NCBI RefSeq assembly: GCF_035222485.1
Contig: NC_085923.1
Location: 1,364,001-1,428,000, forward strand
DNA length: 64,000 nt
Reading direction: 5' to 3'
DNA from: Podospora pseudoanserina
Taxonomy: Eukaryota > Ascomycota > Sordariomycetes > Sordariales > Podosporaceae
Below, in pieces: positions 47,615 through 59,792 of the stretch (the stretch's first letter is position 1; each line of letters opens with the position of its first letter). A program made the translations under genes and the position numbers. Under the pieces are notes generated by a model. It worked only from the letters and a program-made list of their open reading frames with translations, had not been told where the DNA came from and ran no database searches.

Positions 47615-49120
47615 TTATCGAGCAAAGCGGGCGGCATTGTCCACCTCGCTATCCGTAGGACCATACTGACGTGTTGCCAGATCATCTTCGAGGTGGTCTA
47701 TAGGGCTTGACTTCTGTCCTCCCCGCGCTTTGATAACAATTCGCGTGGTCTTAGGGATACAAGGGATGGCCTTGCTTCGGCCCTCTCCCAGAACTGACTT
47801 TAGGCTGCTTGATGACAATTCTGCCATCACATCTTCTGACCAGGTAGCTGAAGATGGAATCATCGGGGGTGACCTTTCGTCATGGAGATCTTCCACTGCT
47901 AGGGTATGAATCTGCTTGAAGGGCGCTTTGTTATCTCCAGGGCTAGGGTCAATGTGTTCTGCAGAGGCGAGGGAAAATTGCGGAGAAGTCGACATGCTTG
48001 TGTCTGCTGGTGCTTCGAGAAAGACTGGTCCGTCGCCTGAGAAGAGTTCTTTGGAGAGACGGCGCAATGAGACTCCTCCGGAAGGGTCGGAAGATAGGAC
48101 CAACCTCCATCATGGTTTTCTTCTGGCCCTATCTGCGAGAAACCGTTTGTGACAGGCGACTCCGTCGTAGCTGTGGTATAGAATGTGGCATCCCTAGCAT
48201 GCTGTTGCGTGGCAATTGTACCGGCTGACCAATAAGCAGACCATGAACCAATTGCACGCTCCCCGTCGACAGAAATTACTTCAAGGGAACGGGGTTGATA
48301 CGGATGTTGCCGAGAAGCATTCCTGAAGCTCGAAATCGATGTCAATCCTGAAGAGAGCGGCGTGTTAGGGCGGGAAGAATCCGCACTCTCCTCTGTGATA
48401 CTAGGAGTTTGATTTGATGATGTTGCCTGGGTGCACTCTGCCGATTGGCGCCTTCCGTCGGATCGAAGTCCTCTGGTACAAGAACTCTGAACTGTCTCTT
48501 CGGGCTGCTAACCAACTATGGTAAAGATGACGAGGAACGCCTTCGTTTCGATCTGGACTCGGCATCACACGATTCTCGGTCCTCACTGCCCCGGCAACGT
48601 TTTCTGCCTTTCTGGTTGCAGCCCCCTCCAGTTCCTCTGTTCTTGGGTAGTGGCTTGGTTCCGGCTTTCCGAGCTGGATAGCTGTGGGCATCCTGGAGGT
48701 GCCATCAGCATTCCTGCTCAGTGCTGGAAACCACGGCGCATTACAGGTGGGGACAAATAATGGAGTTCTGTTTCAACCCGCCAATATATTCCGTGAAGCA
48801 TGCGTTGGTGTGCTTTTCCCAACTTGCCTTCTTTAGGTACCCGTGTAATCGGCGAGCGGCTGGCAAGCTCTTGTTACCGTAACAAGTTGCACACCTTCCC
48901 TCGTAGGCAGTAGACTGGCGGAATCGAACAAAATCGTACCGCAGAGGGACTTCGCGTCTGTCAAAATGTGCTTGGCAGTGCGCCTCCAAGGCTTCCGGAG
49001 AGGTAAGATACTGGCTACACAAGAAACTAAACTTGCAAAACCGTATGTCTTCTTGTAATAAGCGATATAACATGTGAATACGTGATCCCATCTTGCGGTT
49101 GAAAGATAGCGCAAGGGACG
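47615..49120 (-). pseudogene. C2H2-finger protein relic with in-frame stops
   Basis: Minus-strand protein-like sequence starts near 49,120: RIHMLYRLLQEDIRFCKFSF, SPEALEAHCQAHFDRREVPL (a C2H2-like finger), YEGRCATCYGNKSLPAARRL, SWEKHTNACFTEYIGG, IICPHL. It goes on past stop codons as CAVVSSTEQEC and WHLQDAHSYPARKAG, then a basic Lys/Arg region. Two stops sit where CAA and CGA would be expected, so each is one C-to-T change. The finger layout recalls the C-terminal part of the large fungal DUF3435 (FluG-like) proteins, but no recombinase part is visible. A Ser/Pro-rich stretch (47,615-48,345) may be its tail. The gene is not functional. Confidence 0.45.
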
Positions 49121-50775
49121 TTTTGGTTCAGCTTTGACCGGGGAAGCGCGGGAGAAACCATTGTTACCACACGGGTAAGGGATCCGTAGTACCTTTACTC
49201 TTGGCTCAACGCTCCTGAACCCATGCATCGTGGAAGCTTTGGAGTACTTGGAGGATGTGGGAAATAACTGTTGAGAAGCAGATGGAATCCCCGTGCAAAC
49301 ACTGTTTACCATGAATTAGATAGATTTTATAGACCCGACCGTATTGGTTACTAAGGGCACTAACGTCTGTTTTATATGCGGGGATCCGATGCCGGATACC
49401 ACGAGCTGCGCGCCAGCCATCCGCTCGCCAGAGTTCAACATCGAAAAACACCAATATTGATGTAAACCAAGCATTGTAGGCTTTGAAATACTGAGTACCT
49501 TAGTATACCTACCTGGCCAGGTAGTGAGGAGTCGTAACCAAAAAAGAACATTGAAAACACTGGAGTGGAGGATTCGGTGCGCAATCAGGATTTTGTTGAT
49601 GGCCAGGTGGTCAATGAGATGAGCCCGTACATGAGATGAGCCAAGTCAAATCGAGGGCCGTCTTATCTCATCTCCAGTCATTAAAATGATGGCCTGTGAC
49701 TAAGGTGACACTGCGCCAAATGTGGCACAGATGGCTCTGAATTGGTAACCTACAAAACCAGCCATTCCATCACCGGCTAGGTAGGTACATTGAACCACTA
49801 ATTGAACTAGGTACTTACACATGGAAGCATCATTTTCAGGCTTTGAACCGCCATTCAAACTAACCATTGATTGGATATGTATGCAGGTGCAAACCCAAGT
49901 GCATACTTGGTTCCTGTTAATCTATGGCATGTAGGCCAATCGAACATGTATGTGCTGCACAATGTAGATCCGGCTGACATCTCAAACATTAGAATATATA
50001 TGTATCTGGACTCGCCAACATGTGTGACTCTATTGGGGGATCACGTAGATGTACGACGTATTTAGGACATTCTATTTAGCTCTGGAACAGCACACGGAGG
50101 CTTGTAGCACTCTCTTTTTATCCGTTCGGGCAGAGTCCCTTGCGTTCGTTTTTGCTGTTCCACAGCTACCTATCTCAGGTAATCCTTATGGAGAGAGATA
50201 CGGTCCTTAGTTTTGAATTATTCAAACCAGCCCATCTCTGACAATGCCACACCACACTCACTGCTTTTGTGCTTTCCTTTCCATCTCGCTTACAGCATCC
50301 CGCCCACCCATCGCTCCAAAACCACCCCATAGACAAATCTCCAAGCATGCTTGAATCCCTAGTGCAGTTGGGCAGGCGGTCTGCATATACCTAACACCAG
50401 AATCGCGCTGTAACGAGCTTCCTATTAACCACTACAGACGCATAAGTGCGTAGTTATTCAGCATGCCAGATATATTCCCTTTACTGGGTGGGTTAACTAT
50501 ACGTCGGTCCATAGGTAGGACTTAGGAAATATTATTCTCGTTTAGAGAGGATAGTGATTGGATCGTGCCATCATACACGAAGCATGTTTGTATTTACTAA
50601 ATAGTAGCAATTGGAAAGGTGAGAAACCCGGGAAGTTAGATATGTAGATAAGGAAAGACTTGGATATGACAACAGACAGTGAGTAGAGCTATCGTGGATA
50701 GCCCTGTACAAAGATTTCTTTAGATCCTATATTAGATGAATCGTTCACTTCCCCAGCTGACCTTTTACACCCGCA
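49121..50775. other. Gene-poor AT-rich stretch
   Basis: 1.65 kb with short frames only; AT-rich and full of words such as acctaggtagg-type motifs (tacctacctggccaggtag near 49,508). No gene, RNA or transposon ends recognised. Confidence 0.45.
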
Positions 50776-51501
50776 CTATAATTCTATCACTGCGATTGGC
50801 TTCCACTCCTGAATCGGTCCATCCGATGGAACCAGCCATACCACACCACCATCCCAGCCATCGTACATCCCTCTCTCTCCGCTCGCAGCCTGTCCATCAT
50901 CCGGCAAAGCGACCCCGGCATCCACAATTATTCGACTTACCTCTCTCATTTTCTCCTCAGTAATCGGTACATCACCGCTGTTTCCCACATGGCATGCATG
51001 TCAGCCATTCGCTATCCCTATGCAAAAAAGACCAAAACAAGCGATAAAGACTTACTACATCAAGCTAACATGCGGCCCAAACTGCTTCCTCCACCACTCC
51101 AACCATTCCTTCGTCTTCTCGCCCCGTTCGTCCTCTTCCCCAAACACTCCCCTCGCCCTCGAAACCCCCGCAAGGTCTTTGACGCCCTCGTACCCGACAG
51201 ATATGTAACACCGCCTATAGAAAACATCCTGACTCTTCACCTTGCCGAAACGGACCTTGACGTGTTCGGCAGAAGGGAAGGGGATCGAGTCGAGCCATGC
51301 TTGTGGGTCGGACGCGTAGACAGAGGGAGGGACATCACTGGTCAGGGTCATGTGGGGGGAGAAGAAGTGCGGTTTGACTTTAGGAGATGATGCAGCTTCG
51401 GAGGGGCACTTGGAGGGGAGGGTCGAACTGATGAGCTTCGTGAGGATGGAGTAGAGGGGATGCGTCAGTGGAGGCAGAAGCCAAAGGGAAGAGCCAGGCA
51501 T
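50776..51501 (-). CDS. CPD1: 2',3'-cyclic-nucleotide 3'-phosphodiesterase, Cpd1 type
   Basis: A 2H phosphoesterase that opens ADP-ribose 1'',2''-cyclic phosphate made during tRNA splicing. Exons 51501-51056 and 50977-50776 with a 78-bp intron (GTAAGT...AACAG) in phase give 215 residues, the normal length. The ATG at 51501 begins the family N-terminus MPGSSLWLLPPLTHPLYSIL; the frame further upstream is not needed. The two His-x-Thr/Ser signatures are FFSPHMTLTSDVPPSV and FGPHVSLMYGD. Other landmarks are WLDSIPFPSAEHVKVRF, FYRRCYISVGYEGV and the C-terminal VVWLVPSDGPIQEWKPIAVI. No neighbour belongs to tRNA splicing; the gene is a lone housekeeping gene. Confidence 0.93.
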
Positions 51502-53257
51502 TGTGAGAGGCTTGCGGTTATGGAAGTAAAAGAAGTTAATTACGCAGTTGAGTTGTCCGGAAACGGTGTCGTTCTTGGTGTCGTTGATGGCGCGGGATGA
51601 GGTTAAAGGCGGGGTCGGCTCTGCAAGGTGTTGTCCCCTGTCACCTGCAGGCCGGGCCAGCCTCCACCAGATGCCAAGAGATTGACCCCTCAATACCCCC
51701 GACCAACCTTCACCCTTTCACTACACACCCCCGCTGTAGGTTCTTGTCGACGATGCTCTTGTACGCGTCTTGTTTAAATCGGGCATGCAAAATGAGACAT
51801 TTTACCCCTTGGTCTCCGCGCTACCGGGGATTCCGGCTCTCATTCCAGTCGTGAATATGGTTTTGGGTGTAGTCTTTTAAGTGGGAATGTCCATTCCCTT
51901 CAGTTCAATCCTCACGGGTTAGGGCTAGGGTTTTCGGTTGGGGTTGCAGTTTTTCTAGTGTTTAGTCGAATCTAGCTTGTGGGCAGACCTCTGGGAGAGC
52001 TGGTCTGAGCGGTAGAATCCTAAATGTTGAAAGCAGTGGATGCATTTAATGATGAAACGAGCTGAAAAGCAGGCTTAAAAACGCTTGATTCTGGTAAATA
52101 CCTAAGGTAAATAGATAGGTATAGTTGGGCGCAGATTCAATCGTTAGTAGTATTCTAGCTTTTATTTTCTACTTATCTAAGCATTATAAATACCCCTCAT
52201 TCTAGCTTCTGCTATCCACTATCCGAGCATTAAAAAGCTTATTCTAAGCCTTTCTGTCTACAATCCAAGCATTACAAAGTCTTAGTTTAAACTTTTCCTA
52301 GCCACTATCCAAGTATTAGATATCCTTAGTTCAAACGTTCCAGGTCTTCATCCCAGCCTTTCAAATTTATAATGAAGCTTTTATAGCAAGCTAGGGAGAG
52401 GTGTTCGAGAAGGTTACCTCGGGTTGTTGGTTGTTGTCTATTTATCATAGCGGGGACTTTTTGGAACCCATTTACTACTTGCAAGTTATCTTCCCAGTAA
52501 TCCCCAAGTACCACCACCAGCAGCGACCGAGTAAGAAGAACAATTCACCAACCACAATCAAAGAAGATGGTATATTCAAGTCGGAAAATGAGTCATAGCT
52601 ATATAGGTTTCAGGTTATAGTTTGTCTTCGATCTTGATATTCAGAATTCTTGCATTCTAGGTACCCCATGTCACTTTCCTCCCAGAACGGCCCATCAACT
52701 CGACCTCTCTACGCTAGCCCAAAGCCTGATCTCCCGTTAAGACCAGTTGCGTTGGGGTGCCACCTCCGAGGTGACCCATTAAAAGCTCAGTACCCTCGTT
52801 CGGGCCCGACCCGCATGTCCCCAGATCTGCTGCGCCGCACCACTGTTATGAAAAGCTCGGCGATAATCAGACCAGAGGGAGGCCACCAAGAGGCCAGGGC
52901 TAAAAATTCCATGCGGCGTGACTAACACAAGATGCCCTTCGGACTGAACCTAGTTGTGCTCTGCCAGTCCAACGAATGACCTCCACAAGGCCATCTCTAG
53001 TGACCTGCAAATCAAGCGATGCAAAACAGGTCGGCAGAAAAACCTGGAAAACAAGAAAAAGTGCTGTTGATTCCGAGTTCCGGATGGCCTGACAGAATGT
53101 TATATACAGCCACGATAGACTTTTGTTTTCCTTTGCTGGACATATTTTACTCAACTCATTTTGTGTACCAGTCGAAACATATCAGCTACGCACTTTTTAA
53201 TCTCGCCATAACAACACAATCGCCATTACATAACCAAGTCATAAACTCCAAATAAAC
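51502..53257. other. Intergenic region with degenerate repeats
   Basis: 1.75 kb. AT-rich, with a block of diverged repeats at 52,143-52,340. The right end contains the leader of the gene at 53,258. No other gene seen. Confidence 0.5.
52143..52340. repeat. Diverged tandem repeat, period about 50 bp
   Basis: Words of the form ctatccaagcatta followed by an A/T-rich run and ctta/ctag recur at roughly even spacing about four times (near 52,165, 52,210, 52,260 and 52,305) with many mismatches. The word ctagctt is shared with the sharp 22-bp repeat at 5.1 kb. Confidence 0.5.
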
Positions 53258-54391
53258 ATGTCAACAACACACCTCGGCACCAAGGGGCAACCCCTGATCG
53301 CAGCAAAGTTAGCATTAGGGACCAACAATCAAAATTCACAACGTCAAGCAGATGCCTACGTAGCACATATGGCCCTATCCAACGGCTACGTAGCATACCG
53401 AACAACTCTGACGAACTGGCTACCTGATTACCAATACCTACATCGAGCTCCCTGTCCCGAAGTCCCAGTCAACGGTGGCGAACATTGGAGACACGACAAT
53501 CAGTCACAAGTCAAGCGAGATACTACGCTCGTCCTCTTACCGCACAAGCGCCTTGTTATCTCCGGGGACTTTCCTCTAGGTAGCCCCTGGCCGAGCAATT
53601 GCGCCGCGAAGAAAAGCCACTTACGCGATGTCAAGGCTCTCAGCTCAAGTTCATCAAAACTCACAGGAGAGAAGGAAAGGGAGAACAAGGCGGTAAAGGA
53701 GACGGTTTGGTGGCTGAAGTTTGACTGTCGGGGTGTGCCGGAGGAAATGAAAGGAGCTATGCAAGAGGAGGATGAAGAGAAAGAACGAGTTAAGCAGCGA
53801 CAGGCGGAGAAGGCAAGATTTCAGGGTGGGAGAATGGTGCAGAGAGGAAATGCAACGGTGTGGAGAAAGGAACCTCGATTCAGGGGCAGTGGGAGAGTCG
53901 TGACGCTTGATGATCCTGTGAAAGATGGCAAGGAACTGGCCTTTGGAGAGCAAATCCTGCCCAGCGACTTGTGGAGGGAAAACAGACGTTGGAATGCTCC
54001 AACTGTCGAGGAGGGTGAGGGAATGAGAATGGAGGATATCATTCGTGCGGAGCCGGCTTATACGATTAGAACAGTACAACGACGCACCCCGAAGAAGACT
54101 ATCAAGAAACGGGTCAGCTTCAAAACCCCGTTGGTGGAAGAGATTCCGTACTTGCAACCACCTGAGCTCTTGCTACTGGATTCGGCTAGTGATTGTGAGT
54201 TGAGCGTGGGATCGGAAAGCGGATGTGAATATGATGGTTTCCTCGACTTTTCCGAGGATGAGGCTCAGGGATGGGTGCCTGTTATGGTGCGAGAAGACCA
54301 AAAGGAAGAAGAGGAAGGGTGGGTATCTCTTACTGGGTCCTGGATGATGCTTGGCGGAGAGCCGGAGGAAAAGAAGATGGTGAAGTTGTAG
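53258..54391 (+). CDS. Unrecognised single-exon protein
   Basis: 377 residues from the ATG at 53258 (aaacATGtc context). I do not recognise a family. Visible: a polar N-terminus, the block WWLKFDCRGVPEEM, a long charged helix (EEDEEKERVKQRQAEKARFQ), basic patch TPKKTIKKRVSFKTP, and an acidic C-terminus with ILPSDLWRENRRW and EGWVSLTGSWMMLG. No membrane span or signal peptide. KKRVSF is a possible PP1-docking motif (K/R-V-x-F) or kinase site, which is only suggestive. Fungal proteins of this composition often act in the nucleus or cytoplasm; nothing proves it here. Codon choice and clean frame support a real gene. Confidence 0.7.
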   Translation: MSTTHLGTKGQPLIAAKLALGTNNQNSQRQADAYVAHMALSNGYVAYRTTLTNWLPDYQYLHRAPCPEVPVNGGEHWRHDNQSQVKRDTTLVLLPHKRLVISGDFPLGSPWPSNCAAKKSHLRDVKALSSSSSKLTGEKERENKAVKETVWWLKFDCRGVPEEMKGAMQEEDEEKERVKQRQAEKARFQGGRMVQRGNATVWRKEPRFRGSGRVVTLDDPVKDGKELAFGEQILPSDLWRENRRWNAPTVEEGEGMRMEDIIRAEPAYTIRTVQRRTPKKTIKKRVSFKTPLVEEIPYLQPPELLLLDSASDCELSVGSESGCEYDGFLDFSEDEAQGWVPVMVREDQKEEEEGWVSLTGSWMMLGGEPEEKKMVKL

Positions 54392-55191
54392 GATAGAGAA
54401 AGTTGGCACAAAGAGTGATCTCAGTTAGAATAGGTAGATAGGTAGCAATCGCAACAGAGGTACCGAACATGATTGGGAATGTACTTTGGGCATACCTCAA
54501 TTCCGATAAGCCAAGCCTGGCTAGGTGTTTTTATCATGGTCAATGATCGTGTCCAAGCCTTACTCGGAGAATTCAAGCCTCATGGTGACATCGGACGGCA
54601 GTCAACTTCTTGACACCTGCCGGTTGAGGTACCGAAAACAACTAAAAAGTCTTACCATAGCGATCTGCCTCAGGGGTTGGGTTGCAGCGAACAAGACCCT
54701 GTTGTGTGTCACATGAAAAAGGGCAGCCTATCATAGCGATGAAACAAGCAGCTCCCAGGAGTCGGGGGCAAACTGTGCCCCGCTAATCCTGGATGCCCCG
54801 TCTCATAGGGCGTATCAGATCCAGGGGATCTAGCATCACCAGCAAATAAACGCTGTGGATGGCCAACGTCCCTGATATGGCACCCTGATATCCATGCTGC
54901 ACACAGCCCAACCGATGGGCAGCGTTCAATTCTTCATCTCGACTCAGGGGCACGCCGAGATGCGCGCTTAGCTCCCATGATGAACAAACAGGATCGGCTG
55001 TTGAAAACAAGCTTAATACTTGGGCACCGCTCTACTTTCAATGTAGTTAGAGTAAGATCGGGGTATCTCAACGTTGCAAGTGTCGGATGATGGTGTTGTG
55101 AAAAGCATCGCCCTCGATCCTTCCTTCCTTCCATTCAAGATATACACAGTCGTTCCTTCCCTTTCAATTCTTTCGTTTCAACCATCAGGCC
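54392..55191. other. Intergenic region
   Basis: 800 bases: 3' flank of the preceding gene and promoter/leader of the secreted-protein gene. The last 60 bases are CT-rich (cgttccttccctttcaattc) as in fungal transcription start regions. No gene seen. Confidence 0.5.
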
Positions 55192-57052
55192 ATGGTTCGC
55201 CTGCACCTTCCTTTCGCTGCTGCCTTGGCGCACAGCATTTCTGCTCTTGCTAGCGCGATTCCACATGTTTCGCCCAACACCATCATTGACACTCGCGACG
55301 TGAGCTCATCATCCATCGAAGACACAGTCTTGGCGAAACCCAACACTGTCATCCTGAAGCCCATTCGTTTTCCCCGCCCGGTAAATACCAGACGTGAGCT
55401 CCGAGCTGCCTTTTCGCTCAAGTCCGAAGAGACTTTTTACTGGTCTGGCGAGGACGGCACCATCGCCAAGCTTCGCATCGAGACCGCCGGCGAAAACGAA
55501 AATCTCGTGAACCTCGAGCTCATCGACGACCTCATCACCCAAGTCAGCTGTCCCCAGACCGACGGCGAGTTGAAGCTTACCTTTTCCGAGGAAGCCGACT
55601 TTGACGAAGCGGAAGATATATGGCAGTGGGTCAACAAGAAGCCTGACAACCACTTCTTCCTGCTTGTTGGTGATGGTGTTTGTGGCAACAACACCGAGCG
55701 TATCATCTACAATGTCACTGGGCTGATCTATAATGACAAGAAGAAAACTGCTATCTTGAGTGTTGAGCAAACAACGTGGAAGAAAGCGGCACATACTTTT
55801 GACTTGACCGTCGGCCGACCGGCGGTCCCTCCCAGTAAGATTGAAAAGAGGCAGTTCTTCAAGGATGCGTGGAACAAAATCAAAGATGGGTTTACTAAGG
55901 TCGGAAAAAAGATCAAAGAGACCGCCGACAAGGTCATCGGGAAAGCTAAGGAGAAGGTCGAGGAGATTCCAGCTGTTACCGTTCCTGTGCTAGGTGAGGT
56001 GAACCCGTTCGACCCAGCTTTTAACCCCGATTTCTCGATTCCATTCGAGTCGAATCTCACGGCAAAGACGATCTCGCTCTCTCGGGACCAAATCGACGCT
56101 TCAGCTACATGTGTCAACTGCTTTACGACCGGGTCATTGCTCATTGAGGCAAGGTTCGCGGCCAAGGCGTTCAAGCTATCCGAGGCCAACGTGGAGATCT
56201 CTTTGTCCGACGAGCTGGCGGCCACTGCCATTGTTGCTCTGAAGGCGCAAGGCAGTGTGTTGAACGGGGCTGCCTTGTCACAGAGTATTCCGATCTTTGA
56301 GTTCTCGCCTGCGGGTATTGCTATCCCTGGTGTGCTCACTCTGGGCCCAACAGTAGCTATCTCTTTAGGTGCTGAGCTTGGTGAGCTGAAGGGGAGTCTT
56401 GGCGTCACCCTGGGGGGCACGGCTAGCCTGCCCAAGGGATCAACTGCCAAGCTTGACTTTTTGAATGAGGCCAGAATGAGTAAGAGCGGTTGGAAGATCA
56501 CGTTTGAGGAGCAGCCCCTGAAGGTGGACGCAAATGTTGAAGCTCGCGCTTCGGCTTTCCTTAAGGGCTCGATCGGGATGGAAGTCAGTGTTGTTGGTAA
56601 GTAAACAGTTCTCTCCACTGGTGTGAAGATATCATCTCAGTTAACACTCTTATAGAAACGGGCTTTGCTGCTGAGTTGACTGCGAAAGCGCCAACTTTGT
56701 CTGCGTCTTTAAAGACAATCACTTGTTTGTCTGCCCTTCCCCAAAAGACGCTGATTCACGATTGGCTTTGACTAACATGGTGGGCAGCTACGACTTGCAT
56801 GGCTTGTGGAGGCTTTCAGAACGGCTTCCAGGGTAGTCTCAATCTTGGGGCATCGGTGGGTGTCGGCCTGACAAGGAAGAGTTCCGGAGCAGATGTACCA
56901 TTATGGAACATGAATTTTGGAGTGAGTTTCCCTTATTGTCTGGCATTGATCAGTGATAGCTGATTCGTTAATAGGAAGCCAACACTTTGGAACTTGCCGG
57001 ATTCTGTGAGGGTTTTGGGCCACAGGGAGATCGGTGTCTGGCTATCATCTGA
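55192..57052 (+). CDS. Large secreted protein (DUF7029/DUF7223-like)
   Basis: Four exons, 55192-56596, 56656-56724, 56788-56921 and 56975-57052, all phases agreeing, giving 561 residues. The N-terminus is a signal peptide (LPFAAALAHSISALASAIP). The first domain, about residues 65-205, contains AFSLKSEETFYWSGEDGTIA and HFFLLVGDGVCGN; I think it is the fungal domain called DUF7029. A dibasic KR site and an amphipathic Lys-rich helix (WNKIKDGFTKVGKKIKETAD) link it to a second beta-rich domain with ATCVNCFTTGSLLIEARFAA, repeated Cys-x-x-Cys (TTCMACGGFQNGFQGSLNLG) and a Cys-containing end, GFCEGFGPQGDRCLAII. The Cys pairs suggest disulphides outside the cell. Role unknown; relatives occur in many ascomycetes. 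Confidence 0.82.
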
Positions 57053-57453
57053 GATACTTGTCCATTCATCCACCTCATCATTATTGCATCCAATTCAAGG
57101 CAGACCTCTGGTGATTCTCTCTATTCTAGAGCCTTGTCTTGCGGCTGTTGCTAAGCATCTTGTTGGTGCAGTAACTGGGGCGGTGCTATTACCTGCATAT
57201 TTCGCCAACAGTTGATGCCCAACTGAACCAGGTGACCAACCAGAGCATTGCAATATTTATCGAGGATAAGCCTCAAGGTCTGGTTTGAACGGATATGTGG
57301 CTATGTAGCTGACTGGGCGGTAGGATTGCAAATGCATATGCATCGAGTGCTAGCGGGAAGACGGCCACATGAGCCTGGTCGAGGCACATATACCTTGCAC
57401 ATCAGCCTCCTACATCACCACTTGAGTTCTGGTTTTGGACTATTCTTTTGCAA
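57053..57453. other. Intergenic region
   Basis: 400 bases between the secreted-protein gene and the first ankyrin-type gene. No gene or repeat recognised; it must hold the promoter of the latter. Confidence 0.45.
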
Positions 57454-59705
57454 ATGTTTGGTACCTTTGACAACATGCTCGATCTGGTTACATGTATTGC
57501 TAGCTTCGCCTACCAGACCTTTTTGAACTACAACGGCCTGGGAGATGGTGCCAAAGATCTCGCGAAAGAGATCAAAAGTATCTCAGGGAAAAAAGCACAT
57601 GTAAAAAGGTCTATGAGCGGATCTATTCAGGGACGATTCGGGTCTCCTTCTCCGAGCAGTTGCAGCGAAGATTGATTACCAGTTTGGAAAGATGTCAGAA
57701 GACGTTGTCAGAAGCTGAGGAGAAGTCAAACAAGCTTCTCAAAAGTCGAAGCCGCAAACTCCTCCAAGTTCTAGACCCTGATGAGGTGAAAAGGTTGAGG
57801 GACAATTTGCGGTCGAGAGACAAAGACCTGCGATCAGTTGTGGAGGACATCCACCTGTAAGTCGCTTTTTCTTCTGGCCAGTATTACTGTTTCTTTCATC
57901 TATTCCAGTGAGAGGTCTTGGCTATATGATACTTCATGCCTACATCATGCAAGGGCAACCGTCCGCTGACATCGGGTGCTTAAAACAGGGAGATAGGCGC
58001 CCAAACACTCAAAGACGTGCGCCAAATAAAAGACATGTCCTACCAGACTAAGCATATCTGTCGCCAAGCAAGAGACACGGCCGACCAAACAAAAAGAATG
58101 ACCTCCAAATTACACAGTGACGTCCAAAAAAACGGCGCCGTAGCCTACCGAACACAGGCCACTGTCCTCAATATCGAATCCCAACTCAGAAAACTCATCA
58201 AGGCATCCCGCTCACCGAGCCCAGGACGCCAATTTGCAGATTGGGTTCTGCCATTGGTGAGGACACTTTTGCTCAACGGTGAGAGCGTCGACAAGCGACA
58301 ACTGCCTAACAGATACGCTGCTCTACAAAATGCTTATAGTGACCCCGATCAATCCGACAACAAAATTGTTCTTGTAAGCTTTCTGCTCGACGAGGGGGCT
58401 GATCCAAAGCTTACCACTGAAGGTGCTCAGTCGACATCCCTACACCTCGCTACCTACAACAACAACGTGAAAGCACTGAAGGCTATCAAGAGAAGCTTGG
58501 TGCCGGAGGACGACGGACCTGCTGATGCCAAGACACTCGCCGCTCGAGCTACAAAGCTTCCTGTATTCACCAAGGAACAAGAGGTAACGACACCACCCCG
58601 TCGACCTTCAACTTCGATGAGTACGGTGTCAACCGTGCAGCGCTATAGACGCCACAAAAAGGAATGGAAGAGTCTCCTATATAAGGCCAACAAGAACGGT
58701 AGGAATGTCCTTCACATGGTTGCTTGGGGGGCAGCACCTGAGGCGGCCGAGTTTTTGGTTAGCGAGATTGTGAGAGAGAGGCTGAGTGAGCGGTTGGTTA
58801 GGGGGCAGGACGACAAGGGAAGAACGCCTTGGGATGTCTTGTCTGGAAATTTTTCCAGGGGAGATAAGGATGAAAGAGCGTTCAGGAAGATGAAGACTGC
58901 GTTCGAAAAGGCGGGTGCACACTTGGCTGCAGCTCAAGAGAAGGAACTAGCAAAGGAGGTACAGGCTAAGGCGCTACCTCAAGTCGACGAGCAACATGAA
59001 GGTACAAAGAATGCGTGAAAGACCACTCCACGCCAGCAACCACGCCGGAGCCCGCCTCGAGGCAGGTCTGAGGTTCGATCTCCACAGAAACACGAGGACC
59101 GTGGTCGGAATACAACCCCAGACTCAGGTCAACGACAGAATGACCAAAGCCATCTCAAATATCCAGATCGTAGAGATGATGACCGGTCACTGGGAAAGAG
59201 CGACAGCCGCCGTGGAAGATCCAAGGCACCTACGAAGGACGCCAGCCAAAACAGGACCAACAGACAACGGTCGAACAGTCCACAGGTCACCAGACAGGAT
59301 GTGCGCACAAATAAGATTTCGAGTCACAAAGTGACACCTGACACTGGCAGGAGCGACAAAGCGGCCGGTGAGAAACAAAAACCCAGAAAGAATACACCAA
59401 AACCTCGAGGTGTTCATTCAAGCCAGATGAACAAGCCACCACCATGTCCAAATACTAGAGCAGCCAATTTACCGCCCCCCGTGAACCAGAGGAGCAGGTC
59501 CCAAAATACCTTGCCTGATTTGAAGCAAGATGCCGAATGCAAGATGCGTCCAGTGTCATCTCAAAGTGAAAGCCAAAAGAAGCTTAAGAGTAGAGTCTCC
59601 ACGGGCGAGGTCAGAAAAAGCACGAGGGGTGCTGAGCGGGATACAGCATCCAGAAATGGGATTCACAGCGAGAAAGGAGGTGCTGCTCGGAATAAAAAAG
59701 ACATA

Positions 59706-59758
59706 ACGTGCATGATAAGCGAGCGACGCAGATAAGCGAGCGACGCACTCTCCACCAC
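59706..59758. repeat. Left terminal inverted repeat of the pogo element
   Basis: 53 bases, perfect inverse match to 61,514-61,566. It contains two abutting copies of gataagcgagcgacgca, probably paired transposase-binding sites. Confidence 0.95.
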
Positions 59759-59792
59759 CTTACTATAACTATCCTCAATTGCTGAACCACAA

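Noticed and set aside
48833-49312. 159-residue frame overlapping the C2H2 relic
   Set aside because: It lies in a different phase from the finger motifs and lacks its own pattern.
55728-56618. 296-residue open frame antisense to the secreted protein gene
   Set aside because: Mirror of a well-supported coding exon on the plus strand.
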